27,754 nt of DNA, from contig JBGCDT010000511.1 in assembly GCA_045105695.1 (NCBI GenBank), forward strand, positions 1-27,754. Direction: 5' to 3'. Of the stretch, positions 1 through 7,224 are shown in pieces. Source of the stretch: CALGLS01 sp045105695. GTDB lineage: Bacteria > Bacteroidota > Bacteroidia > Chitinophagales > Saprospiraceae. The position numbers were made by a program, and so were the translations under genes. Positions within the stretch are counted from its first letter, which is position 1; every line of letters starts with the position of its first letter. The notes beneath the pieces are model-generated. The model did no database searches. It was not told the DNA's origin and was given only the letters and a program-made list of their open reading frames with translations.

Positions 1-762
1 AGGAATACGCAATTGATATTGTTCGATCAGCGGGACAGCAATTGGCAAATAAGACCAGTGCCATTTTTCTTCGTTGTATCCGTCGGGGCGTTCTTTTCCT
101 TTTGGAGTGTAAGGTTGACAGAAGCCATACTCTTGTGCATGCGCAACCAACCACTCATATTCTTTCAATCCTTTGCCCTTCTCAAAGTAGGCATTTGTAA
201 AATTATTTACATCGAAGTCTGTTCCCCAATGGTGTCGTGATGTTCCAGGCATCGAACTATATTCTAATATTTTAAAAGCTCTTTTGTTCGGATCAGGAAA
301 GAGTTTTTTTGCATTCAGTCCGCCTTCCAATAGCCGAGTGCCATTCCACTTTCCTTCCCAGATTACTTTTTGTCTGGCAAAATTCCTGGTTGCTGATTTT
401 ATGATAAAAGTTACGCCATCCTTTTTAGCAGCAGCGGCCATCTTTTTAAACTGCTCATAAGTTGCTTTACGCAAATACATTCCATCGCCAGAGGCGTGCT
501 CTTTACTGAGCAAGGCAAAATCTGGATGTTTGGCTGGATCAAATTTCCCCATGAGGTATTCTGTAGAAATACTGCTGTCGTGTCGAATCATCTGTTTTTG
601 AGTTATCGCTTTTTTAATGCTACTGTCTGCATTCACTAAAGTTGCTTTTGCAATGACTGGAGCTTCATTATTCGCAACAGAAGATTCTGAAGAATTACAA
701 CTACTTAGTAAAAACAAAAGACCGAAGAGCAAAAAATTGCGGAAAGCGTTTACCTTTATCAT
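1..762 (-). CDS. M15-family D,D-carboxypeptidase-like lipoprotein (partial, 3' end beyond window)
   Basis: Predicted outer-envelope zinc peptidase that would trim D-Ala-D-Ala or related peptidoglycan stem peptides. The reading frame is open for 254 codons from ATG at 762 to the left edge. It starts with a lipoprotein signal with lipobox LLSSC, so Cys22 is the likely lipidated residue. The M15/VanY zinc signature is visible as SRHHWGTDFD (residues 165-174, S-x-H-x(2)-G-x(3)-D, ligands His167 and Asp174). The third ligand is His225 in EEKWHW (221-226). This spacing is typical of the VanY/DacB-type M15B group. The signature is complete, so probably only a short C-terminal tail is missing. It is divergent from the hydrolase gene at 822 and has its own promoter-like sequence at 781-808. 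The family is clear; the exact substrate is inferred. Confidence 0.88.
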   Translation of the reverse strand, partial: MIKVNAFRNFLLFGLLFLLSSCNSSESSVANNEAPVIAKATLVNADSSIKKAITQKQMIRHDSSISTEYLMGKFDPAKHPDFALLSKEHASGDGMYLRKATYEQFKKMAAAAKKDGVTFIIKSATRNFARQKVIWEGKWNGTRLLEGGLNAKKLFPDPNKRAFKILEYSSMPGTSRHHWGTDFDVNNFTNAYFEKGKGLKEYEWLVAHAQEYGFCQPYTPKGKERPDGYNEEKWHWSYLPIAVPLIEQYQLRIP

Positions 763-780
763 ATACTTAGTTTTAGATTG

Positions 781-808
781 CAAATATAGAAATTACTCAA
801 CCATTCAA
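781..808 (-). promoter_or_regulatory. Predicted Bacteroidota-type promoter of the M15 lipoprotein gene
   Basis: On the minus strand a perfect -7 element TATATTTG (781-788) lies 18 bp upstream of the ATG, with a TTG -33 element at 806-808 and a 17-bp spacer. It matches the Bacteroidota consensus TTTG-N(19)-TAnnTTTG except for a slightly short spacer. Confidence 0.5.
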
Positions 809-821
809 TTATTAAAGACAT

Positions 822-2708
822 ATGAACTTCTGCCTCCGCTCTCTAACCATCCTCACACTTTTATTAACTATTTCTTTTTCTCTTTTCAGCCAAGTTGCTA
901 AAAAAGAAAAACTAGAAGACATCGCCATCATCGAACAAAAGGTCATGGTACCAATGCGCGATGGCATCAGACTAGCCACAGATATTTACCGACCTAAAAC
1001 GGATAAACCAGTTCCAATTATTTTTTCAAGGACTCCTTATAATTTTAATTCCTGGGGAGACGGAAAGGAGCGAACGCGTACCAAAGAAAGAGCTGCTGAA
1101 GCAGTTAAGAAAGGTTATGCCTACGTGGTACAAAACGAAAGAGGTCGCTATTTCTCTGAAGGAAAATGGGACATTCTCGGTCTTCCAACAACTGACGGAT
1201 ATGATGCTTTTACCTGGATGCAAAATCAACCTTGGTCAAATGGAAAGATTGGAACCTACGGTTGCTCCTCTACCGCAGAGTGGCAAATGGCGATAGCTGC
1301 GCAGGATCATCCAGCGCACGCAGCAATGGTTCCTCAGGGCTTTGGAGCAGGCGTTGGAAAAGTGGGACCGTACAATGAGCAGGGCAATTGGTACAGAGGT
1401 GGAGCGCAGCAAATGTTGTTTACGTCTTGGTTGTACTCTGTTCAGAATGATGAGTTCCGACCGAGGGTTCCAGCGGGTGCAACTCAGGAAGATTTGATTC
1501 GAGTGTCTCGTTTTTATGACTTGGCTTCGGAAGCACCGCCCGTTGATTGGGCAGAAAAACTTCAGCATTTACCCGTTTCTGATATTATTAAAAACGTTTC
1601 GGGAACTAAAGGGATTTATGATAAAATGATAAAGCGCAAACCGAATGATCCAGAATGGTTCAAAGGTGGATTGTATCATGAGGATATGCCTTTTGGTGTT
1701 CCTAGCTTTTGGTTTGTTTCCTGGTTTGATGTTTCGACAGGGCCGAATCTTGCACTGTTTAATCATGTTAGAAAAAACGCGAAAGACAAATCTGTTAGAG
1801 ACAATCAGTACCTCGTGATTGCTCCGACTCTGCATTGTCGTTTTACCAGAGCGACAGAAAATACCATTGTTGGAGAATTGAATGTAGGTGACGCAAGATT
1901 GAATTATAAAGAACAAATCTATGGTTACTTCGATCATTTTCTAAAAGGAGAAAAGAATAGCATAAAGGAAAGTTTACCTAGAGTTCAGTACTACACGATG
2001 GGTATGAATAAATGGCAATCTTCGGAGACCTGGCCTCCTAAAAACGCACAGATGAAAACGTACTACTTAGCCAGTAATGGTAGAGCAAATAGTTTATATG
2101 GCGATGGCGAACTTACTATGGCCACTCCAAAAGAAACTTCTACTCCAGATGCTTTTGTTTACAACCCGATGAATCCAGTTTTATCTTATGGTGGAAATGT
2201 TTGCTGCACCGGCAATGCTGTAAAAGGAGGATCTTTCGATCAGCAGGTGATGGAAACCAGACATGATATTTTGGTTTACTCTACGCCAATTTTGGAAGAG
2301 GGTGTTGAGGTGAGTGGATTTATTGAAGCGACTTTATATTTGTCTTCCAGTGCTAAGGATACGGATTTGACCATCAAACTGATTGATGTTCATCCTGATG
2401 GTAGTGCGTACAATTTGGATGAAACGATTCAGCGCGTTCGATACCGAGAAGGTTATGACAAAGAAGTTTTCATGGAAGAGGGAAAGGTTTACAAAGTAGA
2501 GCTTTCGCCTTTGTCAACAAGTAATTATTTTGCAAAAGGACATCAGATTAGAATAGAAGTCTCTAGTAGTAACTTCCCTCGCTTTGAGCGAAACTTAAAT
2601 ACAGGTGGAGATAATTACAATGAAAAGGATGCGGTGATTGCTCGTAATGAAATTCATCATTCTAAGGGGTATCCTTCTCAGATCAGGTTGCCGATTGTTG
2701 AAAAGTAG
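822..2708 (+). CDS. Secreted CocE/NonD-family serine hydrolase (X-Pro dipeptidyl-peptidase S15-like)
   Basis: 628 residues: N-terminal signal peptide (about 1-24, cleavage near FSQ/VA), an S15-like alpha/beta-hydrolase domain, then a C-terminal jelly-roll domain (about 400-628) typical of CocE/NonD acyl hydrolases. The entry motif VPMRDGIRLATDIYRP (43-58) is characteristic of the family. The likely catalytic triad is Ser149 in GTYGCSSTAEW, Asp303 in SWFD and His338 in APTLHC. The nucleophile elbow reads GCSS where most relatives have GxSYxG. Probable role: hydrolysis of an ester or amide, or release of N-terminal Xaa-Pro dipeptides, in the periplasm or outside the cell. The substrate cannot be told from sequence. 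ATG 822 is chosen because the signal peptide follows directly. The gene stands alone and is divergent from the M15 gene. Confidence 0.9.
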   Translation: MNFCLRSLTILTLLLTISFSLFSQVAKKEKLEDIAIIEQKVMVPMRDGIRLATDIYRPKTDKPVPIIFSRTPYNFNSWGDGKERTRTKERAAEAVKKGYAYVVQNERGRYFSEGKWDILGLPTTDGYDAFTWMQNQPWSNGKIGTYGCSSTAEWQMAIAAQDHPAHAAMVPQGFGAGVGKVGPYNEQGNWYRGGAQQMLFTSWLYSVQNDEFRPRVPAGATQEDLIRVSRFYDLASEAPPVDWAEKLQHLPVSDIIKNVSGTKGIYDKMIKRKPNDPEWFKGGLYHEDMPFGVPSFWFVSWFDVSTGPNLALFNHVRKNAKDKSVRDNQYLVIAPTLHCRFTRATENTIVGELNVGDARLNYKEQIYGYFDHFLKGEKNSIKESLPRVQYYTMGMNKWQSSETWPPKNAQMKTYYLASNGRANSLYGDGELTMATPKETSTPDAFVYNPMNPVLSYGGNVCCTGNAVKGGSFDQQVMETRHDILVYSTPILEEGVEVSGFIEATLYLSSSAKDTDLTIKLIDVHPDGSAYNLDETIQRVRYREGYDKEVFMEEGKVYKVELSPLSTSNYFAKGHQIRIEVSSSNFPRFERNLNTGGDNYNEKDAVIARNEIHHSKGYPSQIRLPIVEK

Positions 2709-2992
2709 AACGTTAACCTATGTACAAAAAAAATCTCCTACATCGGAGGCTGTTGATATAGGAGAATTAAAACAATAAATACTATGAGAAACTACACAGC
2801 ACAAATATACAGGCCAAAGTCCTCGAATAAAAGCCTCTTTTAGGTAGTGGACTTTTATTTGGTGTGTAGGTGATGGTTTCGTTTAGAAAGCGGTAATTTG
2901 AGTTGTAGAGAAAACAGATAATTCGCGTTATGATTGTTATGTTTAATACGTAATTCGACAGAAGCTATGACTCCTTTTAGATTTTAGAGGTT
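2709..2992. other. Intergenic region between convergent genes
   Basis: 284 bp between the stops of the hydrolase and the CHAT gene. It holds the terminator hairpin at 2726-2765. Nothing else convincing was seen: no conserved-looking ORF and no repeat. Confidence 0.6.
2726..2765 (-). terminator. Rho-independent terminator of the CHAT gene
   Basis: Inverted repeat with arms TCTCCTACATC (2734-2744) and GATATAGGAGA (2755-2765), 10 of 11 positions complementary, 10-nt loop. On the minus strand the stem is followed directly by eight T (2726-2733). This is the orientation needed to end the CHAT transcript. On the plus strand no T tract follows. Confidence 0.8.
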
Positions 2993-4993
2993 TTAATATT
3001 CCATTGTAGTAGTTACTTCTCGCTCTTTTCTCAGTCTTTCTTTTTTTCGTTTTCGCAAAAAGTACCATAGATAAAAGAAAGGAATTAGTCCTAGTAATAA
3101 CCAGTACCAGTTCTGTTCAGAGATGACGTCCACATTTCCAATCAGTGTGTACGCCGCCCACTTTGAGGGTGCAGCAGCCTCGGCAGATAAAGTACCACTT
3201 AGGTAGTTTTTGTTGCTATTGTGTAGAGCTGTTGTTTTATCTTTTCCTTTTTTTAATTGCTTATAAAAAACAGGGAGTAATTCTTCGTTAGTAGTTACTG
3301 GTACTGGCCAAAGTGTAGTCAGCACGCTCTTTGCGCCATAATGAATTAAACCTCTGGAGGTACTAGGAATATGATCTCCTTCTGTTGGTAATATAAGGGA
3401 AACTTGATTGTCCGACAGTACAACTAACTGCCCCGCGTCCTCATCATTTGCTCCATCAGAGTTGATTTCTGCGTACCATAAAAATTCAGTCTTGCCTCTC
3501 TCTTTGCCCGTGTACGCGGTTAGATCATCCGTCAATAAGACCAGGGGCGTAGATTGCATATTACTAACCAGTTCCTTTTCTTTTGAAGAACCAATCTTTA
3601 CGTTCTCTCCTTTTATAAATGAAGCAGATTGTTTTTCATCCGAATTCAATATCGTAAAATCACAGTTTGTAACTGTATTGTTAGCATAAGCTTCTTTGGC
3701 AAACTCCTCCGCGTCATAGTGCAAACTAATTTGGTATTTATTCAGTAAGAAAGGATAGTTGCTAAAGTTGCAAGAACCAGGAGGAGCAGTAGACAGCAAA
3801 GCATTGAAGGGTAGATAACCAATGCCTTCATCCGGTATGATGATCACTTGTTTTTTCAGAGGTTCGAATGGCTGTATGAGTGTTTCATACATTTGCAGAG
3901 CAAGGCTATCGTAAGTGGTACAGTCACTCTGTTCTTCTTCGTTTTTTAGAATTTCGTGTAAACGCATGATCCCAGCATCTAGGTTGGCAGGGCGTTTCAG
4001 TCGCTTGGCTTTTAGACCATTCAAAGTAATGACAAAACCGTATAGATACTCATCCGTAAAATAGTAAGACAACAGAACCTGATCCGCACTCTCCAACCTA
4101 TTCTGAATTTCACCAACTGTTACTATTGCCTCATTATAACGCAGTCCATAAACCGTCGGGAATCTTTTGGAGAATTCACTGACCTTTCGATTGTATGCTT
4201 TTCGAGCGGTGATGTAATCATTCTTTGCGCGATTAGCAGCTTCTGTATTTTTATTGTTAGAATCATTAAGGACGTTGGCCCATTCAGATTTCAGCGCTGC
4301 TACTTTTAATTTCCGATTGGATAGTTCTTCTAAATCTTCTTTTGGAACATTAGCTAACTGAGCAGTCTGTGGTTGAATCAAAGCATTCAACATTCCTGCT
4401 TTTTTACTTTTTTCCACTAATCTAAAACAACGTAGTAAATATGAGGGATTGTTGGATTTTTCATAAAGCTGATATGCTAGATTCACTGCTTTCCATTCCA
4501 GTTCACGCTCGGCTTGCCCATTCTCATAAGCTAGTGCAGCTCCCTGGTAGTTTTGCCGCAAATGAAAAAGGGCATCAATAACCAGTTCATTAATTTCTAA
4601 AACCTGTTCTAAACTATTGCCTGATTTATCTTTTGGGTCTGCTTGCTTTTCTAAGAGGCTTGCCTTCTCCAGCAAAATTTTCAAAACCAAGGGAGACGCA
4701 TAATACAGATCACTTTCTGACGGATTTTCAGCTATATCCGTTTTATTAAATTCGGGCAGTAGCTGCGTCAACCAGAGTTGATATCGCTTTAGAGCTTCTT
4801 CCGTATTTCCATTTTCTGCAAATTCAGCTATCTGATTCAGTGCAACCTGATCAGTCGTATCTATGCCCCAATGACTATTTAAGTTAAGGTTGTCTACTTC
4901 GTTTGTCTCGGCAGACGAAGTAGAAAGGCTGTCTGATTGGGCAGGCAAGCAAACGGTTGTGAGCAGTAAAATCAACAGGGTGATCAATCGCAT
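2993..4993 (-). CDS. Membrane-anchored CHAT-domain protein with degenerate catalytic site
   Basis: 666 residues: signal peptide (1-18, MRLITLLILL... ending LPAQ), a helical TPR-like region (about 45-290), a CHAT (caspase-HetF-associated with TPRs) domain (about 305-625), one C-terminal membrane helix (about 638-656) and a Lys/Arg-rich cytoplasmic tail. CHAT hallmarks are IIIPDEGIGYLPFNALL (384-400) and HYGAKSVLTTLWPVP (561-575). Active relatives carry a HATHG-type His motif and LSACETG with the catalytic Cys. Here the matching stretches read FLWYAEINSDG (from 514) and LVVLSDNQVS (523-532), so both catalytic residues are absent and the segment between them is shortened. It is probably a non-proteolytic scaffold or sensor on the periplasmic face. 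ATG 4993 directly precedes the signal peptide. The ECF sigma gene lies upstream on the same strand, separated by a terminator. Confidence 0.85.
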   Translation of the reverse strand: MRLITLLILLLTTVCLPAQSDSLSTSSAETNEVDNLNLNSHWGIDTTDQVALNQIAEFAENGNTEEALKRYQLWLTQLLPEFNKTDIAENPSESDLYYASPLVLKILLEKASLLEKQADPKDKSGNSLEQVLEINELVIDALFHLRQNYQGAALAYENGQAERELEWKAVNLAYQLYEKSNNPSYLLRCFRLVEKSKKAGMLNALIQPQTAQLANVPKEDLEELSNRKLKVAALKSEWANVLNDSNNKNTEAANRAKNDYITARKAYNRKVSEFSKRFPTVYGLRYNEAIVTVGEIQNRLESADQVLLSYYFTDEYLYGFVITLNGLKAKRLKRPANLDAGIMRLHEILKNEEEQSDCTTYDSLALQMYETLIQPFEPLKKQVIIIPDEGIGYLPFNALLSTAPPGSCNFSNYPFLLNKYQISLHYDAEEFAKEAYANNTVTNCDFTILNSDEKQSASFIKGENVKIGSSKEKELVSNMQSTPLVLLTDDLTAYTGKERGKTEFLWYAEINSDGANDEDAGQLVVLSDNQVSLILPTEGDHIPSTSRGLIHYGAKSVLTTLWPVPVTTNEELLPVFYKQLKKGKDKTTALHNSNKNYLSGTLSAEAAAPSKWAAYTLIGNVDVISEQNWYWLLLGLIPFFYLWYFLRKRKKERLRKEREVTTTMEY

Positions 4994-5048
4994 AGTGGAG
5001 GAATTTTCGGTTGACCTAAAGAGATTTATAATTTCTTTGAGGACAGGT

Positions 5049-5080
5049 CAAAATTAGGGCGATTAATTTTATTAAACAAA
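5049..5080 (-). promoter_or_regulatory. Predicted promoter of the CHAT gene
   Basis: Minus strand: -33 element TTTG (5077-5080), 20-bp spacer, -7 element TAATTTTG (5049-5056), a close match to TTTG-N(19)-TAnnTTTG. The -33 box sits in a TTAAACAAATA sequence (5072-5082, plus-strand reading) that is repeated upstream of the sigma gene. An inverted repeat TTGACCT/AGGTCAA (5011-5017 and 5045-5051), with inner arms AAAGA/TCTTT, begins at the edge of the -7 box. Confidence 0.65.
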
Positions 5081-5095
5081 TAGTCTTGCACAAAC

Positions 5096-5123
5096 AAAAA
5101 ACGGCCACCTCTAGAAGGTGGCC
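5096..5123 (-). terminator. Rho-independent terminator of the ECF sigma gene
   Basis: Perfect 8-bp stem GGCCACCT (5103-5110) / AGGTGGCC (5116-5123) with a 5-nt loop. On the minus strand it is followed, after one G, by a T6 tract (5096-5101). It lies 34 bp past the sigma-factor stop and just before the CHAT promoter, so it insulates the two genes. Confidence 0.85.
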
Positions 5124-5156
5124 ATTAGTTATGTGTTCATCTATTTGTTTCTTGAT

Positions 5157-5696
5157 CTAATTTTTGTTAAGCAGACTCTTATCGAATGCCTGATCATAAC
5201 GCTTATTGATCGTATCTTTTAGTTCTTTTCTAGCGAAGAAAATTCTACTCTTCACTGTGCCTAGCGGTAATTCCAACTGATCAGCAATTTCCTGATACTT
5301 GAAGCCTTCATAGTGCATCATAAAAGGAATACGAATGCCGTCGTCTAGGTTAGCAATGATAGAGTTTAGCTCTTTCATTATTATATTAGAATCAGCTTTA
5401 TTGGAAATTACGTTTGATCCAGAATTGATGTAGTATAAGTTATCAGTAGAATCAATAATGGTATTTGCCTTCATCTTCTTTCTGTAGTTGTTGATGAAGA
5501 TGTTTTTCATGATGGTGAAAGTCCAGGCTTTGAAATTTGTGCCTGGGCGGAATTTCTCTCTATTAGTAATAGCGCGGAAGGCAGTTTCCTGAAAAAGGTC
5601 TCTTGAATCTTCTACGTTTTTAGTTAGGTTGTAAGCGAATGAGTGTAACAACCCTGAGAGTTTGTTGAATTTAGTATCGAATTCTATTGTAGACAT
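5157..5696 (-). CDS. ECF-type RNA polymerase sigma factor
   Basis: 179 residues with the two ECF regions. Sigma2 is about 10-75: the core-binding segment has DSRDLFQETAFRAI (31-44), and FKAWTFTIMKNIFINNYRKK covers the -10 recognition part. Sigma4 is about 105-165 with a helix-turn-helix, EGFKYQEIADQLELPLGTVKSR. It directs RNA polymerase to a subset of promoters. No anti-sigma gene adjoins it, so control is probably transcriptional or through a distant partner. Its promoter carries three phased copies of a 10-bp repeat, and part of this repeat recurs at the CHAT promoter, which hints at autoregulation or a shared regulator. Family membership is secure; the regulon is unknown. Confidence 0.93.
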   Translation of the reverse strand: MSTIEFDTKFNKLSGLLHSFAYNLTKNVEDSRDLFQETAFRAITNREKFRPGTNFKAWTFTIMKNIFINNYRKKMKANTIIDSTDNLYYINSGSNVISNKADSNIIMKELNSIIANLDDGIRIPFMMHYEGFKYQEIADQLELPLGTVKSRIFFARKELKDTINKRYDQAFDKSLLNKN

Positions 5697-5737
5697 AATT
5701 TGGTGTTTTTAGATTGTTTTGGATTACTTTCTGTTTG

Positions 5738-5790
5738 GTTAAACAAATATACGGCCTTGTTAAACAAAAAACAACTCTCAGTTAAACAAA
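5738..5790 (-). repeat. Three phased direct repeats GTTAAACAAA overlapping the sigma-gene promoter
   Basis: Exact copies of GTTAAACAAA at 5738-5747, 5759-5768 and 5781-5790, starting 21 and 22 bp apart, that is two DNA turns on the same helix face. The first copy overlaps the -7 element. Two copies extend to TTAAACAAATA, the 11-mer also present at 5072-5082. Such spacing is typical of sites for a repeatedly bound regulator. Confidence 0.75.
5744..5774 (-). promoter_or_regulatory. Predicted promoter of the ECF sigma gene
   Basis: Minus strand: -7 element TATATTTG (5744-5751) and a TTG -33 element (5772-5774), 20-bp spacer. The -7 box is a perfect TAnnTTTG match. The start codon is about 48 bp downstream of it. 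Confidence 0.6.
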
Positions 5791-6020
5791 TACATTTACA
5801 TAAAACTATTATTAGCTCACTTTTTAAACTAATTTATACTTAAACATCTGATTTTTAGCTATTTGCAAAAACTACTTATACTTTTAAAACTTTCAAAAAA
5901 AAATGAAAATTGTTTCACGTAAGACACTCAAGTAGCAAAAAAGCCTCATTCGCTCATTATACATACTTAAGAAAAGGGCCATAAAAGTGAAACAGATACT
6001 TCGCTAATTTGCTGTGGAGG

Positions 6021-7109
6021 CTATTTCTGAGCTTTAAAAACTAGAAAAAGTGCAACGAAGAAAAAGAAGATATTCGGAAGCCAAACCCCCAAAACAGCAG
6101 GAAGGCTTTCATTAGTAGCGAAAGTGACAGAGAACTTAGATAAGAATATAAAGACGGCTCCGATGGCTACCCCCAAGGACAGGTGAAAACCCATTCCGCC
6201 TCTTACTTTACGAGCGGCTACAGCTACTCCGATCAGCGTCAAAATCAAAATCGTAATGGGTTCCGCAGTACGACGGTGAATCTCCACCTCAAACGGTTTG
6301 GCATTTCCTACACCTCGTTGCTTTTCAACATCAATAAATTTCTGAAGGACAGAAGTAACCATCATATCTTTTTCTTCCAAGTAACGGACAAAATCCCCTG
6401 GCGTTATATTAATGGTTGTATCAAGAACTCCTTCCGACACTACTTCTAGGGTTTCCTTATTCCCTTGAAAAGACCTTCGCTCATAATCTTTCAACTGCCA
6501 ATTATTAGGGGGGCCTTTCCAGTGTGCTTCTTTCGCTTTTAGAAATGCAACTAACTCGTTATTCTTAAAATGCTCTAGTCGAAGGTTCGTTGCTACAGAA
6601 TCTCTTTTGCGATATCGACTCACATAGACTTTGGTGTCAGGTGCTATAAATATGTGTACGTCACGTTTCTTCCCTTGATCATTATGCTTATAAATGTATT
6701 TATGCTCGAATTCAATCCTTGTTTTGTTTCCATTAGGAATTAGAATATGATTGGCCAAGAGGTGAACTCCTGTGATGATCAAAGCCGCTATCATATATGG
6801 TCTCAAAAAACGGGTAAAGCTAACCCCTGCATTAAAGATAGAAATGACCTCAGAGCTGTAAGCCATTCTAGAAGTGAAGAACACAACAGAAATCAGTGCA
6901 TATAATGGTAGTAGAAGTCCATTGATATACAACATGAAGTTGACCGTATAGTCAAATAGAATCTCATTGATAGTTACATCCTCCTCCACATAGTCCTCCA
7001 CCTTATCACTGAAGTCAATGACAGCAGCGATCAAAGAGAAGATCAAAACCGTGAAAGAAAAAGTACCGAGGTACTTCTTGATGATATATTTATCGAGCTT
7101 TTTGAGCAT
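6021..7109 (-). CDS. LptF/LptG-family (YjgP/YjgQ) permease
   Basis: 362 residues, the usual length for the family. The topology is the LptF/G pattern: membrane helices near the N terminus (about 12-32, 52-80, 95-125), a large periplasmic beta-jellyroll-like region (about 130-270), and three C-terminal helices (about 280-358). The segment EVEIHRRTAEPITILILTLI is the conserved start of the C-terminal helices. LptF/G pair with the LptB ATPase to extract lipopolysaccharide from the inner membrane and pass it to LptC/LptA. Whether this is the F or G paralogue cannot be decided, and no lptB is in the window. It lies downstream of tgt with a 115-bp gap, an order seen in other Bacteroidota. Confidence 0.9.
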   Translation of the reverse strand: MLKKLDKYIIKKYLGTFSFTVLIFSLIAAVIDFSDKVEDYVEEDVTINEILFDYTVNFMLYINGLLLPLYALISVVFFTSRMAYSSEVISIFNAGVSFTRFLRPYMIAALIITGVHLLANHILIPNGNKTRIEFEHKYIYKHNDQGKKRDVHIFIAPDTKVYVSRYRKRDSVATNLRLEHFKNNELVAFLKAKEAHWKGPPNNWQLKDYERRSFQGNKETLEVVSEGVLDTTINITPGDFVRYLEEKDMMVTSVLQKFIDVEKQRGVGNAKPFEVEIHRRTAEPITILILTLIGVAVAARKVRGGMGFHLSLGVAIGAVFIFLSKFSVTFATNESLPAVLGVWLPNIFFFFVALFLVFKAQK

Positions 7110-7224
7110 ACTTTTTTTGACGATGTCCGGAATTTCTACAATGACTTAATTGACTCCGTTTATTGTGTAGATTTATATTCTCCAAATTCACATGAGCAAA
7201 TGGTAATCTAATCAAGTCTATTTT

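Larger units (their letters stand above)
5697..6020. other. 324-bp AT-rich intergenic region between sigma gene and permease gene
   Basis: The part next to the sigma gene (5697-5800) holds its promoter and the three direct repeats. The remainder (about 5800-6020) is very AT-rich. It contains GTTTCAC/GTGAAAC arms too far apart to call a terminator, a short direct repeat of AATGAG around 5950-5960, and no ORF of note. No clear terminator for the permease transcript was found. Confidence 0.5.

Noticed and set aside
2784..2843. A 19-residue ORF (MRNYTAQIYRPKSSNKSLF) behind the terminator hairpin
   Set aside because: Too short, no promoter, no similarity I recognise; it lies in a plain convergent gap.
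4930..4960. Partial similarity of the CHAT signal-peptide coding region to the dispersed repeat
   Set aside because: Only short matching words, no full-length alignment or hairpin.
5925..5996. GTTTCAC / GTGAAAC arms downstream of the permease gene
   Set aside because: Arms of 7 bp more than 50 bp apart, with no terminator geometry; expected by chance in this AT-rich stretch.
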